Below the pieces are notes generated by a model. That model made no database searches and had not been told where the DNA came from. It was given only the letters and a program-made list of their open reading frames with translations. DNA of 64,000 bases from an uncultured Thiohalocapsa sp. (GTDB taxonomy: Bacteria; Pseudomonadota; Gammaproteobacteria; Chromatiales; Chromatiaceae): the NCBI RefSeq assembly GCF_913063425.1, contig NZ_CAJXYK010000016.1, forward strand, positions 1-64,000. Direction: 5' to 3'. Made by a program: the position numbers and the translations under genes. The stretch's first letter is position 1. Each line of letters opens with the position of its first letter. Below are positions 51,606-62,426 of this stretch, one piece after another.

Positions 51606-52899
51606 CCCGGCGGGCACGCGTCCGCGTCCCATCAGCATCCGCGGCGGCCGGGTCATCGACCCCGCCGCCGGCATCGACGCGGTCATGGACCTGCACCTGG
51701 CTGACGGCGCCATCACCGCCCTCGGGGAGGCGCCGGCGGGCTTCGTGCCGGTGCAGGTGATCGACGCCGCCGGACTCGTGGTCTGCCCGGGCCTGGTGGA
51801 CCTGAGCGCACGGCTGCGCCAGCCCGGGCAGGAGCACAAGGCCACCATCGCGAGCGAGACCCGCGCCGCCGCCGCCGCCGGCATCACCACGCTGTGCTGC
51901 CCGCCCGATACCCTGCCGCCCGTCGACACGCCGGCGGTGGCGCAGCTCATCCGCCAGCTGGCCGAAGAACGCGGCCACGCGCGGGTGCTGCCGGCAGGCG
52001 CCCTCACCCGCGGCCTGGACGGCGAGCAGATCAGCGAGATGGCGGCGCTCAAGCTCGCCGGCTGCCCCGTCATGAGCAATGCGGACCGCCCCGTGCGCAA
52101 CACCCGGGTGCTGCGCCGGGCGCTGGAGTACGCATCCACCTACGGTCTCTGCACCTTCCTGCACCCGGCGGATGCCTACCTGAGCGAGGGCGGCCTGGTG
52201 CACGAGGGGCTGGTGGCCACCCGGCTCGGTCTCCCGGGCATTCCGGAGGCGGCGGAGGTGCTCGGCGTCGCCCGCGACCTGGCGCTGGCCGAGCAGACCG
52301 GCGCCCGGGTGCACTTCCGCGGCCTGTCCACGGCCCGGGCCACGGCCATGCTGGCGGAGGCCCGCGCGCGCGGCTTACCGGCGAGCGCGGATGTCGCCGC
52401 CCATCAGCTCTGGCTCACGGAGGACGCCGTCGCCGGCTTCAATGCCGAGGCCCACCTGATCCCACCGCTGCGCACGGCCGCGGACCGCGATGCCCTGCGC
52501 GCAGCCATCGCCGCCGGTGACATCACCGGCATCTGCTCCGACCACCAGCCGCACGAGCCGGACGCCAAGCTGAACCCCTTCCCGCAGACAGCGCCCGGCA
52601 TGTCCGCGCTGGAAACCCTGCTGCCGCTGGTGCTCGGACTGGTGCACGACGGGCTGTTGGATCTGGGCGACGCGCTGGCCTGCGTCACCTGCAACCCAGC
52701 CGCAGTGCTCGACCGGCCGCTGGGGCGGCTGCAGCAGGGCGCCGTCGCCGATGTCTGCATCTTCGACCCGGAGGCGCGCTGGCTGGTGGGCGAGGACACC
52801 CTGGTGAGCCGCGGCAGGAACACGCCGCTGCGCGGTGTGCAGATGACGGGACGGGTCCGCTGGACGCTGCTGGCGGGGCGAGTGGTGCACGAGGGCTGA
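51598..52899 (+). CDS. pyrC': PyrC' dihydroorotase-like protein, catalytically degenerate
   Basis: 433 residues of the dihydroorotase/amidohydrolase family. The metal-binding signature after VVCPGLVDL, normally HVHLR, reads [10 protein letters not shown], so both histidines are gone. The later His positions are also altered: [10 protein letters not shown] in place of the HCED region, and [12 protein letters not shown]. The aspartate region SDHQPHEPD survives. This is the non-catalytic PyrC' that, in Pseudomonas-type ATCases, is a structural partner of PyrB. An active dihydroorotase must be encoded elsewhere. The eight-base overlap with pyrB supports stoichiometric synthesis of a complex. Confidence 0.9.
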   Translation: MADPAGTRPRPISIRGGRVIDPAAGIDAVMDLHLADGAITALGEAPAGFVPVQVIDAAGLVVCPGLVDLSARLRQPGQEHKATIASETRAAAAAGITTLCCPPDTLPPVDTPAVAQLIRQLAEERGHARVLPAGALTRGLDGEQISEMAALKLAGCPVMSNADRPVRNTRVLRRALEYASTYGLCTFLHPADAYLSEGGLVHEGLVATRLGLPGIPEAAEVLGVARDLALAEQTGARVHFRGLSTARATAMLAEARARGLPASADVAAHQLWLTEDAVAGFNAEAHLIPPLRTAADRDALRAAIAAGDITGICSDHQPHEPDAKLNPFPQTAPGMSALETLLPLVLGLVHDGLLDLGDALACVTCNPAAVLDRPLGRLQQGAVADVCIFDPEARWLVGEDTLVSRGRNTPLRGVQMTGRVRWTLLAGRVVHEG

Positions 52900-53023
52900 G
52901 CGGTTGTCTGGCGCGTCTGCCGCCACGACCTCGATGATTCGGTCGAGACTGCCGACGCCGTCTGGTCGAACTGCCGCAACCTGATTCCGCGCCGCACAGG
53001 CCCGTCCTAAAGAGCTGCCCATC

Positions 53024-53911
53024 ATGAAGAACCCGATCATCGAAGCCCTGGTTGCCATCCTGGCGGCCCTGCTGGTGGCCGCCGGCGTCGCCTGGGCGGG
53101 CAGCCAGGGCGGGCTCGACCTGGGCGGGGTGCCGCTGTTCGCGCTGGCCGCCGTGGTGGCCTTCGTGATCCAGTGGGTGGTGTTCGTGCCGTCCTATCGG
53201 GCGCAGACGGAGCAGTGGTACGACATCACGGGCAGTGCAACCTACCTGACGGTGGTCATCGGCACGCTGCTGCTGGCGGGGCGCTTCGATGCGCGGTCCC
53301 TGCTGCTGACTGTGCTGGTTTGCATCTGGGCCGCACGCCTCGGGACCTTCCTGTTCCGCCGCATTCAGAAGGCCGGCGCGGACACCCGCTTCGACGACAT
53401 CAAGCCATCCTTCATCCGCTTCCTGATGGCCTGGACGCTTCAGGGGTTGTGGGTGTTTCTGACGCTGGGTGCCGCGCTGGCGGCGATGACCGCGGCGTCT
53501 ACGCCGCCATTCGGCCTCATCGGCTGGTTGGGACTGGCCCTGTGGCTCATCGGCTTCGGCATCGAGGCCGTGGCGGATGCGCAAAAGCAGGCGTTCCGCA
53601 ACGAGCCCGCGAACAAAGGCCGCTTCATCCAGTCCGGGCTCTGGGCCTGGTCCCGGCATCCGAATTATTTTGGCGAGATCACGCTTTGGGTGGGGGTTGC
53701 GTTGATTGCGCTGCCGGCGCTGTCCGGCTGGCAGCATGTGACGCTGATCTCGCCGCTGTTCGTCTATTTCCTGCTCACACGGGTCAGCGGCATACCCATG
53801 CTGGAGTCGCGCGCCGATGAGCGCTGGGGGGATGATCCGGACTATCAGGCTTACAAGGCGCGCACACCCGTGTTGTTTCCACGGCCGCCGGGATTTGGCC
53901 CGTCGCGCTGA
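53024..53911 (+). CDS. DUF1295 / steroid 5-alpha-reductase-like membrane protein
   Basis: 295 residues with about six or seven membrane helices, beginning with IIEALVAILAALLVAAGVAW. The C-terminal signature FIQSGLWAWSRHPNYFGEIT (RHPNYFGE) defines the DUF1295 branch of the steroid reductase/isoprenylcysteine methyltransferase superfamily. This region binds NADPH or SAM in relatives, and the substrate here is unknown. The start is ATG 53024. It lies 124 bases after pyrC' on the same strand and is convergent with the coiled-coil gene. Confidence 0.85.
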   Translation: MKNPIIEALVAILAALLVAAGVAWAGSQGGLDLGGVPLFALAAVVAFVIQWVVFVPSYRAQTEQWYDITGSATYLTVVIGTLLLAGRFDARSLLLTVLVCIWAARLGTFLFRRIQKAGADTRFDDIKPSFIRFLMAWTLQGLWVFLTLGAALAAMTAASTPPFGLIGWLGLALWLIGFGIEAVADAQKQAFRNEPANKGRFIQSGLWAWSRHPNYFGEITLWVGVALIALPALSGWQHVTLISPLFVYFLLTRVSGIPMLESRADERWGDDPDYQAYKARTPVLFPRPPGFGPSR

Positions 53912-53942
53912 CGGCGGCACGCGCGCTCCGCCCTGTGCGGTC

Positions 53943-54410
53943 CTAAGGCGGAAACAGCTTCACGGTCGCAATGACGAGACCCGCAGCGGCCATGACGGTA
54001 CTGAAGGTCCAGACCATGAACCTGTCCATCCGCTTCGCCTGATCGTCCATGCGCTTGTCCACCTGCTCGAAGCGCTTGTCCATCTGCTCGAAGCGCTTGT
54101 CCACCTGCTCGAAACGCTTGTCGACCTGCTCGAAGCGTCGGTCCATCTGCTCGAAGCGTTGCTCGAAGCGCTGCTCCAGTTGATCAAAGCGCTGATCGAA
54201 GCGCTGCTGCTGTTGCTCGAAGCGGCTGTCCATCTGCACCGAGAGACCCTCGATCCGCTCCCGCTGGCGCTTGAGGTCCTCTTCGACCCGCACCATGCGC
54301 TCGCGCAGCTCGATCTCGTACACCGCTGGTGGCTTGCCGAGGGACTGCTCGGCGAGCCATGCGGCAAGGTGATCTTTGATGAACTGGATGTCTTCGTCGG
54401 CGAGGGCCAT
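53943..54410 (-). CDS. Coiled-coil protein with C-terminal membrane anchor
   Basis: 155 residues. After an acidic N-terminus (MALADEDIQFIKDHLAAWLA), residues about 45-130 form a long coiled coil built of seven-residue repeats (RFEQVDK). A single C-terminal membrane helix follows (FMVWTFSTVMAAAGLVIATV, then KLFPP). Tail-anchored coiled-coil proteins of this DUF1640-like layout occur widely, with no settled role. The start is ATG 54410. A sigma-70 promoter is visible just upstream, inside the end of hisC, so it is probably transcribed on its own. Confidence 0.7.
   Translation of the reverse strand: MALADEDIQFIKDHLAAWLAEQSLGKPPAVYEIELRERMVRVEEDLKRQRERIEGLSVQMDSRFEQQQQRFDQRFDQLEQRFEQRFEQMDRRFEQVDKRFEQVDKRFEQMDKRFEQVDKRMDDQAKRMDRFMVWTFSTVMAAAGLVIATVKLFPP
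54051..54155 (-). repeat. 21-bp tandem coding repeat (five units)
   Basis: Five consecutive 21-bp units (54051, 54072, 54093, 54114, 54135), each GCGCTTGTCCACCTGCTCGA plus one base with one to three changes. Each encodes one coiled-coil heptad. Degenerate copies continue to about 54215. Such arrays change copy number by slippage without disturbing the frame. Confidence 0.9.
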
Positions 54411-54441
54411 GGTGATGCACGTAGCCGGGTCGTCTCTGTGC

Positions 54442-54469
54442 AGTATAACACTGGGCGGGACGAGCTCAA
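54442..54469 (-). promoter_or_regulatory. Predicted sigma-70 promoter for the coiled-coil gene
   Basis: Reading the minus strand, TTGAGC (54469-54464) and TATACT (54447-54442) are spaced by 16 bases, 31 bases before the ATG at 54410. The -35 box includes the hisC stop codon (TAT TGA GC). This is the best-looking promoter in the window. Confidence 0.6.
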
Positions 54470-55551
54470 TACGTGTACAAAGCCGCCTCCAGGGCGGACA
54501 GCAGCGCGGCATTCTCCTCCGGCGTGCCGACGGTGATACGCAGGCAGTCGGCGAGCAACGGGTGGGCGCCGTCGAGCTTCTTGATGAGCACCCCACGGTC
54601 GAGCAGACCCTGGAAGACGGCGGCGGCCCGGCCGGGGTCGGTGCGCACCAGGATGAAGTTGGCCTCGCTTGGATAGGGCGTGATACCGTCGAGCGCGGCG
54701 AGGGCGTCGAAAAGCTTCCCGCGCTCACTGCGGATGGCCGCGGTCTGCCCGTCCCAGGCGGCGTGGTGGCGGAGCGCGAAGGCGGTGCTCGCCTGCGTCA
54801 GCACGTTGACGTTGTAGGGCAGACGCACCTTGTCGATCTCGGCGAGCCACTCGGCCGGGCCCGCCAGGTAGCCCAGACGCAGCCCGGCGAGGCCCATTTT
54901 GGAGACGGTGCGCATCACCAACAGGTTCGGCCAATCGCCCAGACGGGCGAGGAAGCTCCGGTCCGTGAAGGGGGCATAGGCCTCGTCCACGATCACCAGG
55001 CCCGGGCTGGCCTGGATGATCCGCTCGATGGCGCCGGCGTCGAAGAGGTTGCCGGTGGGGTTGTTCGGATAGGCGATGAAGGTGAGCGCCGGCTGCTCGC
55101 GCTCGATGGCCGCCAGGGTGGCATCCAGGTCCAGCGCGAAGTCGAGCTCCCGCAATGGCACACCGATATACTCCAGGCCCGCAAAGAGCGCGATCATCCG
55201 GTACATGACGAAGCCCGGGTCCAGCGACAGCAGCTTGCGGCCGGGCGCGGCGACGGCCAGCGCCAGCATCTGGATCAGCTCGTCGGAGCCGTTGCCGAGC
55301 AGGAGCGCCATATCCGCACGGATGCCCATGGCCTCGCGCAGGGCCTGTTGCAGGTCGCGGCCCTGGGGGTCCGGGTAGCGATTCAGATCCGCCTGCCGCA
55401 GGGTCGCGAGCCAGTCCTCCCGCAGCGCTTCGGGCCATGGATAGGGGTTCTCCATGGCGTCGAGCTTGATGAGCCCGGTGCTGTCGGGGACGTGGTACGC
55501 GTGAAGCGCCCGGATGTCGTCGCGAATCAGCTCAGCGGCGGATACATTCAT
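54466..55551 (-). CDS. hisC: Histidinol-phosphate aminotransferase
   Basis: 361 residues, a class I/II PLP aminotransferase. It has IKLDAMENPYPWPEAL, LLGNGSDELIQMLALAVA, IAYPNNPTGNLFDAGAIERI, VIVDEAYAPF and the PLP-lysine region RTVSKMGLAGLRLGYLAG (about 215-232). The C-terminal ANFILVRTD and GVLIKKL complete the HisC pattern. It transfers the amino group in the seventh step of histidine synthesis. ATG 55551 has GGAGG seven bases upstream; the GTG directly before it is less likely. It is the last of the his genes here, separated from hisD by a 134-base repeat-bearing spacer. Confidence 0.95.
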   Translation of the reverse strand: MNVSAAELIRDDIRALHAYHVPDSTGLIKLDAMENPYPWPEALREDWLATLRQADLNRYPDPQGRDLQQALREAMGIRADMALLLGNGSDELIQMLALAVAAPGRKLLSLDPGFVMYRMIALFAGLEYIGVPLRELDFALDLDATLAAIEREQPALTFIAYPNNPTGNLFDAGAIERIIQASPGLVIVDEAYAPFTDRSFLARLGDWPNLLVMRTVSKMGLAGLRLGYLAGPAEWLAEIDKVRLPYNVNVLTQASTAFALRHHAAWDGQTAAIRSERGKLFDALAALDGITPYPSEANFILVRTDPGRAAAVFQGLLDRGVLIKKLDGAHPLLADCLRITVGTPEENAALLSALEAALYTY

Positions 55552-55601
55552 CACTACGCCTCCCCGTCTTGGGGGCTGCCTGCGGGCGACGGTCGAGGTT
55601 C

Positions 55602-55690
55602 GAGGGGCGACACCAACGCCGAAAACCCGATACGCGCTCCTCGCCCCTCACGACTTGCGCCTCGTTACTCGTAAGTCGTTACTCGTCACT
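55602..55690. repeat. Intergenic repeat block between hisD and hisC
   Basis: An 11-bp direct repeat TCGTTACTCGT occurs exactly at 55662-55672 and 55676-55686, the second copy running into the hisD stop codon. To its left a perfect 9-bp inverted pair, GAGGGGCGA (55602-55610) and TCGCCCCTC (55641-55649), could form a hairpin. Such tact-cgt-rich spacers look like a dispersed intergenic element rather than a coding remnant. Confidence 0.6.
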
Positions 55691-56984
55691 CACTCCGATA
55701 CTCCGCCGAGCGCGCATGCGCCGTGAGGCCCTCGCCACGGGCCAGCACCGAGGCGGTCTTGGCCAGCTGCGCAGAGCCGGCGGGCGAGGCCATGATGAGG
55801 CTGGAGCGCTTCTGGAAGTCGTAGACACCCAGCGGCGAGCTGAAGCGTGCGGTGCCGGAGGTGGGCAGCACATGGTTGGGCCCGGCGCAATAGTCTCCCA
55901 GGGCTTCCGCGGTGTGGCGGCCCATGAAGATGGCGCCGGCGTTGCGGATCTTCGCGGCGAGTGCCTCAGGGTCTTCGACGGACAGCTCCAGATGCTCCGG
56001 CGCGATGCGGTTGGCCACGGCCGCGGCGTCGTCCATGTCCCGGGCGAGGACCAAGGCGCCGCGCTCCTTCAGCGCGGTGGCGATGATCTCCCAGCGCTCA
56101 AGCGTCGGCAGCAGCCTGTCGATGCTCGCGGCCACCCGGTCAAGATAGGCCGCGTCCCAGGCCACCAGCATGGCCTGGGCGTCCTCGTCGTGCTCGGCCT
56201 GGCTGAACAGGTCCATGGCGATCCAGTCGGGGTCTGTCGCGGCGTCGCAGAGGATCAGGATCTCGGAGGGGCCGGCCACCATGTCGATGCCCACCTGCCC
56301 GAACACGGCGCGCTTGGCGGTGGCCACGTAGATGTTGCCGGGGCCGACGATCTTGTCGCAGGCCGGCACGCTCTCGGTACCGTAGGCGAGAGCGGCCACG
56401 GCCTGGGCGCCGCCGACGGCGAAGGCCTTGTCCACGCCGGCGATGTGCGCGGCGGCGAGCACCAGCTCGTTCAGCTCGCCATCCGGCGTCGGGACGACCA
56501 TCACCAGCTCCGGCACGCCCGCCACCTTGGCCGGGATGGCATTCATGAGCACCGAGGATGGATAGGCGGCCTTGCCCCCCGGGACATAGAGCCCGACCCG
56601 ATCCAGCGGCGTCACCTTCTGTCCCAGCAGGGTGCCGTCCGCCTCCCGATAGCTCCAGTCCTGCAGCTTCTGATGCTCGGCATAGGCGCGGACGCGTGCG
56701 GCGGCGGCGGCGAGTGCATCGCGCTGCGCCACCGGAATCAGCTCCACCGCCTGCGCCAGACGCGCGGCCGGCAGGGCGAGCGCCGCGGCATGCTCCGGCT
56801 GCCAGCGATCGAAGCGGGCGGTGTATTCCATCAGCGCCGCGTCGCCGCGGCTGCGCACGGCGGCGATGATGTCGTCCACCGTGCGCTGCACGTCGCGGTC
56901 GGACACGGACTCCCAGGCCAGCAGGGCGTCCAGGCGCGCGGCGAAGTCGGCGTCGGCAGTGCTGAGGCGGGCGATGTCGGGCAT
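55686..56984 (-). CDS. hisD: Histidinol dehydrogenase
   Basis: 432 residues. Motifs are [58 protein letters not shown], the zinc/active-site block [20 protein letters not shown] (His and Glu) and [20 protein letters not shown]. It oxidises histidinol to histidine in two NAD-dependent steps. The start is ATG 56984 ([13 protein letters not shown]); the frame extends upstream to 57104 but that part is low-complexity Arg/His sequence from the hexanucleotide repeat. It is preceded by hisG 55 bases away. Confidence 0.95.
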   Translation of the reverse strand: MPDIARLSTADADFAARLDALLAWESVSDRDVQRTVDDIIAAVRSRGDAALMEYTARFDRWQPEHAAALALPAARLAQAVELIPVAQRDALAAAAARVRAYAEHQKLQDWSYREADGTLLGQKVTPLDRVGLYVPGGKAAYPSSVLMNAIPAKVAGVPELVMVVPTPDGELNELVLAAAHIAGVDKAFAVGGAQAVAALAYGTESVPACDKIVGPGNIYVATAKRAVFGQVGIDMVAGPSEILILCDAATDPDWIAMDLFSQAEHDEDAQAMLVAWDAAYLDRVAASIDRLLPTLERWEIIATALKERGALVLARDMDDAAAVANRIAPEHLELSVEDPEALAAKIRNAGAIFMGRHTAEALGDYCAGPNHVLPTSGTARFSSPLGVYDFQKRSSLIMASPAGSAQLAKTASVLARGEGLTAHARSAEYRSE

Positions 56985-57007
56985 GGCGATGCTCCGGTGC
57001 GTTGTGC

Positions 57008-57030
57008 GGTGGCGGTGGCGGTGGCGGTGG
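57008..57030. repeat. Hexanucleotide repeat GGTGGC, almost four units
   Basis: Three exact GGTGGC units at 57008-57025 followed by GGTGG, located in the hisG-hisD spacer about 24-46 bases before the hisD ATG. Slippage here would change the distance between the genes or the leader of hisD. Confidence 0.8.
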
Positions 57031-57039
57031 GCTGCCGGC

Positions 57040-57696
57040 CTAAGCAGCCTGGCTTTCGGCGACGGCGCCGCGCAACGCCTCCAGCAGCGCCGTGACACGG
57101 GCATGCTTCATCTTCCAGGAGGCCTTGTTGACCACCAGCCGCGAGCTGATGTCGCAGATGTGCTCCAGCGGCACCAGGCCGTTGGCCTTGAGGGTGTTGC
57201 CGCTTTCCACCAGGTCCACGATCAGGTCCGCAAGGCCCACCAGCGGCGCCAGCTCCATGGACCCGTAGAGCTTGATGATCTCCACCTGCTGGCCCTTGGC
57301 GGCGAAGTGGCGCTCGGCGCAGCGCACGTACTTGGTGGCAATGCGCTGGCGGCGCCGGTCGGTGCGCCCGTCGAGCGGCGCATCCGGCTTGCCCGCGACC
57401 ATCATACGGCAGCGGGCGATGCGCAGATCGAGCGGCTCGTAGAGCCCGTCGCCGCCGTGCTCCAGCAGCACGTCCTTGCCCGCTATCCCTAAGTCCGCAG
57501 CACCGTACTCCACGTAGGTGGGGACGTCGCTGGCGCGGATGATGACGAGCTTCACCTGCGGATCCTGGGTGTCCAGGATGAGCTTGCGGCTCTTCTCCGG
57601 GTCTTCCGCGGCGCGGATGCCCCCCGCCGCCAGCAGCGGCATGGCCTGCTCGAAGATGCGGCCTTTGGACAGGGCGATGGTCAGGGTGTCGGACAT
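57040..57696 (-). CDS. hisG: ATP phosphoribosyltransferase, short form
   Basis: 218 residues from ATG 57696. [40 protein letters not shown] and the PRPP loop region [20 protein letters not shown] define HisG. It has the short-form length, lacking the C-terminal regulatory domain, so it should need HisZ as partner; hisZ is not in this window. It catalyses the committed step of histidine synthesis. It has an unusual arginine-rich insert ([20 protein letters not shown]) at the usual RIATKYP position. Confidence 0.94.
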   Translation of the reverse strand: MSDTLTIALSKGRIFEQAMPLLAAGGIRAAEDPEKSRKLILDTQDPQVKLVIIRASDVPTYVEYGAADLGIAGKDVLLEHGGDGLYEPLDLRIARCRMMVAGKPDAPLDGRTDRRRQRIATKYVRCAERHFAAKGQQVEIIKLYGSMELAPLVGLADLIVDLVESGNTLKANGLVPLEHICDISSRLVVNKASWKMKHARVTALLEALRGAVAESQAA

Positions 57697-57704
57697 TGGG
57701 AAGT

Positions 57705-57732
57705 ACGGAGCACGGAGCACGGAGTACGGGGC
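57705..57732. repeat. 7-bp tandem repeat ACGGAGC (four units)
   Basis: Units at 57705, 57712, 57719 and 57726 (ACGGAGC, ACGGAGC, ACGGAGT, ACGGGGC), in the spacer immediately upstream of the hisG start codon. It would lie in the leader between murA and hisG, where the hisG ribosome binding site should be. Confidence 0.85.
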
Positions 57733-57766
57733 AAGACCGCCCGCCTCCGAGAATCCGGGACGGTCT

Positions 57767-59430
<1,664 letters not shown>

Positions 59431-59438
<8 letters not shown>

Positions 59439-60174
59439 CGGCGGCCTTGGCTTCCAGCTCCCGAATCAGCCCCTCGATCCCGGAACGGCTGATGGTGGCG
59501 CGGAACTGCCCACGATAGCTGGAGATCATGCTGACGTTGTCGATGACCAGGTCATAGACCTTCCAGCGACCGCTTTCCTTGTGCATACGGTAGTCGATGG
59601 GGATGGGTGGTCCGCCGGTGCCGGTGACCTCGGTGGGCACCACCACGGTGCCGTCCCGGGTGCCGGGCCGGGCGGGCTTGTAGCTCACCTGCTCGCCCGC
59701 GTAACTGGCGAGCGACTTGGCGTAGGTGCTGATCAGAAGGGCGCGGAACGCCGCCACCAGCTGGCTGCGCTGGGCGGCGGTGGCGTTGCGCCAGTCCCGG
59801 CCCACGGCGGAGCGGGTGATCAGCTCGAAGTCGAAATGCGGCGCCAGCTTGTTGCCCACCAGATCGTAGATGGCGGACGGATTGCCGTCGAGCTCCGAGC
59901 GCCGGCTCTTGAGCGTGCGCAGGGTGTCCTCGGCGGTGCGGCGCACCAGGGCTTCTGCATCCGCGTCCGCTGCCGCCAGCGGCGGCAGCGCCGCCAGCAG
60001 GATCAGCATCCAGGTGGCCGCCAGTGCCGCAGCACCCCGAGGCCGCCGCGGCTGAAGCGACCACGCACCGGCGGCGCTGCGCCGGCGCGCGGACTGCGCC
60101 CGCCCCACCAATTGCACGCCCAGCACGGCCAGGCCGCGCCCTGAGCGACCAGCCCCGATGATCCCGATGCTCAT
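59431..60174 (-). CDS. mlaC: MlaC periplasmic phospholipid-binding protein
   Basis: 247 residues from ATG 60174, which overlaps the mlaD stop (ATGA). A hydrophobic signal segment (AALAATWMLILLAALPPLAA/A) ends near residue 68, so the signal region is unusually long and Arg-rich in front. A later non-ATG start is possible. The mature part shows the MlaC pattern: ELDGNPSAIYDLVGNKLAPH, FDFELITRSAVGRDWRNATA, QLVAAFRALLISTYAKSLAS and WKVYDLVIDNVSMISSYRGQ. It shuttles phospholipids between MlaA and MlaFEDB. Confidence 0.9.
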
Positions 60175-60641
60175 TCCGAGCCCCCCTGTGCCTGATTGAA
60201 GAGAAACTGGCCGATCATCCGCTCCAGCACCAGCGCCGACTGCGTGTGCTCGATTTGATCGCCGTCGCCGAGAAAGTCCGGGCTGCCGCCCGGGTCCAGC
60301 GCGACGTACTGCTCGCCCAGCAGGCCCGCCGTGTAAATGTTGGCGAAGGTGTCGGTGGGCAGCTGATCGTATGCGGCGTCGATGCGCAGCGTCACCACCG
60401 CCTGGTAGGCCACTTCGTCGAAGGCGATGGACTCCACGCGGCCGAGCCGCACGCCGGCCATGCTCACCGGCGCGCGCACCTTGAGGCTGCCGATGTTATC
60501 GAAGCGTGCGATGAGCGCGTAGCCCTCACCGTTGCCGGCGGCGCTCAGGTTGCTGACCTGCATGGCGAGGAAAAACAGCGCCACGAACCCCGCCGCCATG
60601 AAGGCGCCCACCAGTATTTCCGTCGTGCGCGTCGTGCCCAT
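60171..60641 (-). CDS. mlaD: MlaD MCE-domain protein
   Basis: 156 residues. An N-terminal membrane helix (TTEILVGAFMAAGFVALFFL) precedes one MCE domain: YALIARFDNIGSLKVRAPVS, MAGVRLGRVESI and the pore-loop region ANIYTAGLLGEQYVALDPGG. It forms the hexameric periplasmic ring of the phospholipid transporter. Gene order mlaF-mlaE-mlaD-mlaC-mlaB is intact, with short gaps or overlaps throughout. Confidence 0.95.
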   Translation of the reverse strand: MGTTRTTEILVGAFMAAGFVALFFLAMQVSNLSAAGNGEGYALIARFDNIGSLKVRAPVSMAGVRLGRVESIAFDEVAYQAVVTLRIDAAYDQLPTDTFANIYTAGLLGEQYVALDPGGSPDFLGDGDQIEHTQSALVLERMIGQFLFNQAQGGSE

Positions 60642-60672
60642 CCGTCAGTCTCCGAACATCGGTATCCCAGCG

Positions 60673-61455
60673 TCAATCCCCGAACATCAGGGCCGTCAGG
60701 ATGAAGTCGAGCCCCAGCACCGCCAGCGCCGAGTGCACCACAGAGCGGGTGGTCGCCCGGCTGACTCCGGCGGAGGTGGGCACGGCATCGTACCCCTGAA
60801 AGAGCGCGATCCAGCTCACCACCACGCCGAACACCAGGCTCTTGATGACGCCGTTGACCAGGTCCTCGCGAAAATCGAGCTTGGCCTTCATCTGGCTCCA
60901 GAAAGCGCCGTCGTCCACGCCGAGCAGCCCGACACCGACGAACCAACCGCCCAGTACGCCCAGCGCGCTGAACATGGCCGCGAGCAGCGGCATACTGATC
61001 CAGCCGCCGAAAAAACGCGGGGTCAGCACCCGGCGCACCGGGTCCACCGCCATCATCTCCAGCGCCGAGAGCTGCTCGGTGGCCTTCATCAGGCCGATCT
61101 CGGCGGTGAGCGCGGAGCCGGCGCGGCCGGCCACCAGCAGTGCTGTCACCACCGGCCCGAGCTCGCGCACCAGCGATGCCGCGACCATGACGCCGAGGCT
61201 CTCCTCGGCGCCGAACTGGTTCAGGACGTAGTAGCCCTGAAGGCCCAGCACCATGCCGACGAAGAGCCCCGACACCGCAATGATCAGCACCGACAGCACG
61301 CCGATGTTGTACAGCTGCGCCAGCAGGAGCCGCGGGCGCGGCAGCAGCGCCGGCACGCCGGCCACGATGCCCGCGAGCAGGAGGTGGGCGCGACCGATCC
61401 CCGCGAGCGCCGCGAGGCCGGAGCGCCCGAGCCGCGCCAGCGCCTCGGTGATCAC
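60673..61455 (-). CDS. mlaE: MlaE permease
   Basis: 260 residues from GTG 61455, which overlaps the mlaF stop by four bases (GTGA). This gives exactly the family length; the in-frame upstream extension is low-complexity shadow. It has about five or six membrane helices, with the conserved [40 protein letters not shown] and [20 protein letters not shown] (the EIG/MKATEQ coupling helix). It is the membrane component of the Mla phospholipid ABC transporter. Confidence 0.95.
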   Translation of the reverse strand: MITEALARLGRSGLAALAGIGRAHLLLAGIVAGVPALLPRPRLLLAQLYNIGVLSVLIIAVSGLFVGMVLGLQGYYVLNQFGAEESLGVMVAASLVRELGPVVTALLVAGRAGSALTAEIGLMKATEQLSALEMMAVDPVRRVLTPRFFGGWISMPLLAAMFSALGVLGGWFVGVGLLGVDDGAFWSQMKAKLDFREDLVNGVIKSLVFGVVVSWIALFQGYDAVPTSAGVSRATTRSVVHSALAVLGLDFILTALMFGD

Positions 61456-62345
61456 CGGCGACGGTCCCCGGCGCCGAGCAGGTCCTCGGCGAGCGGCGCA
61501 GCCGGATAATGAAAGTGCACCGGGCCGTCCGGGTCGCCGTCCAGGAACTGGCGCACCCGGGGGTCGGGGTCCGCCGACACCTGCTCCGGCGTACCGCTGC
61601 ACAGGACCCGGCCCTGGGCGATGACGTAGACCTGATCGGCAATGCCCAGGGTCTCCGGCACATCGTGGGAGACGATGATGCTGCTGAGACCGCCGGCGTC
61701 GTTGAGCTGATGCACAAGGCTCACCAGCACGCCCATGGAGATCGGATCCTGACCGGTGAAGGGCTCGTCGTACATCACCATCATCGGGTCCAGCGCGATG
61801 GCACGGGCCAGCGCCACACGCCTCGCCATACCCCCCGAGAGCTGCGCCGGCAGCAGGTCCGCCGCACCGCGCAGGCCCACCGCTTCGAGCTTCATCAGCA
61901 CCAGGCGCCGCAGCAGCGAGGGCGGCAGGCGGGCGTGCTCACGCAGCGGGAATGCGACGTTCTCGAACACCGTCAGGTCGCCCAGCAGCGCGCCGCTTTG
62001 GAACAGCATGCCCATGCGCGTGCGCAGCGCATAGAGCTCGCCGCGGCCGAGGCGATGCACGTTCTGACCATCCACCTCGATGCTGCCCGCCTGCGGTCGG
62101 AGCTGGCCGCTGATGAGCTTCAGCAGCGTCGTTTTGCCGGTGCCGGAGGGGCCCATGATGGCGGTGACCGCACCCCGGGCGATGTCCAGGTCCACGCCGT
62201 CGAACACCATCTTGTCGCCACGGGCGAAGCACAGCCCGCGAATGCGCACCAGCGGAGCGGCACCGCCCTTGTCAATGGGCGGCCGTGCGTCGGGGTTGCG
62301 GGTGGCGGACGGCGGGGTGGGTGTGGCGGGGACGCCGTTCCCCAT
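61452..62345 (-). CDS. mlaF: MlaF ATP-binding protein
   Basis: 297 residues from ATG 62345, preceded by GGGAG eight bases upstream; a longer start at 62411 is possible. It is an ABC ATPase with Walker [22 protein letters not shown]-loop [20 protein letters not shown], signature [19 protein letters not shown], Walker [14 protein letters not shown] and H-loop [12 protein letters not shown]. The first 40 residues are a Pro-rich tail not seen in E. coli MlaF. It is the first gene of the mlaFEDCB-murA block. Confidence 0.95.
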   Translation of the reverse strand: MGNGVPATPTPPSATRNPDARPPIDKGGAAPLVRIRGLCFARGDKMVFDGVDLDIARGAVTAIMGPSGTGKTTLLKLISGQLRPQAGSIEVDGQNVHRLGRGELYALRTRMGMLFQSGALLGDLTVFENVAFPLREHARLPPSLLRRLVLMKLEAVGLRGAADLLPAQLSGGMARRVALARAIALDPMMVMYDEPFTGQDPISMGVLVSLVHQLNDAGGLSSIIVSHDVPETLGIADQVYVIAQGRVLCSGTPEQVSADPDPRVRQFLDGDPDGPVHFHYPAAPLAEDLLGAGDRRR

Positions 62346-62426
62346 GTGCTGGCTCCCGGGCCAATGGCTGGAACAGCCCGGCATTGTCTGGACGGGCCGC
62401 ATGGGCGTCAAGCGCCGCGCCCGCGC

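Noticed and set aside
54051-54215. CRISPR-like or regulatory repeat array
   Set aside because: The 21-bp units are contiguous and encode coiled-coil heptads of a protein with a good start and promoter.
57697-57766. Attenuator or leader peptide for the his genes
   Set aside because: No run of His codons and no terminator/antiterminator pair is seen in the leader of hisG; only the ACGGAGC repeat is present.
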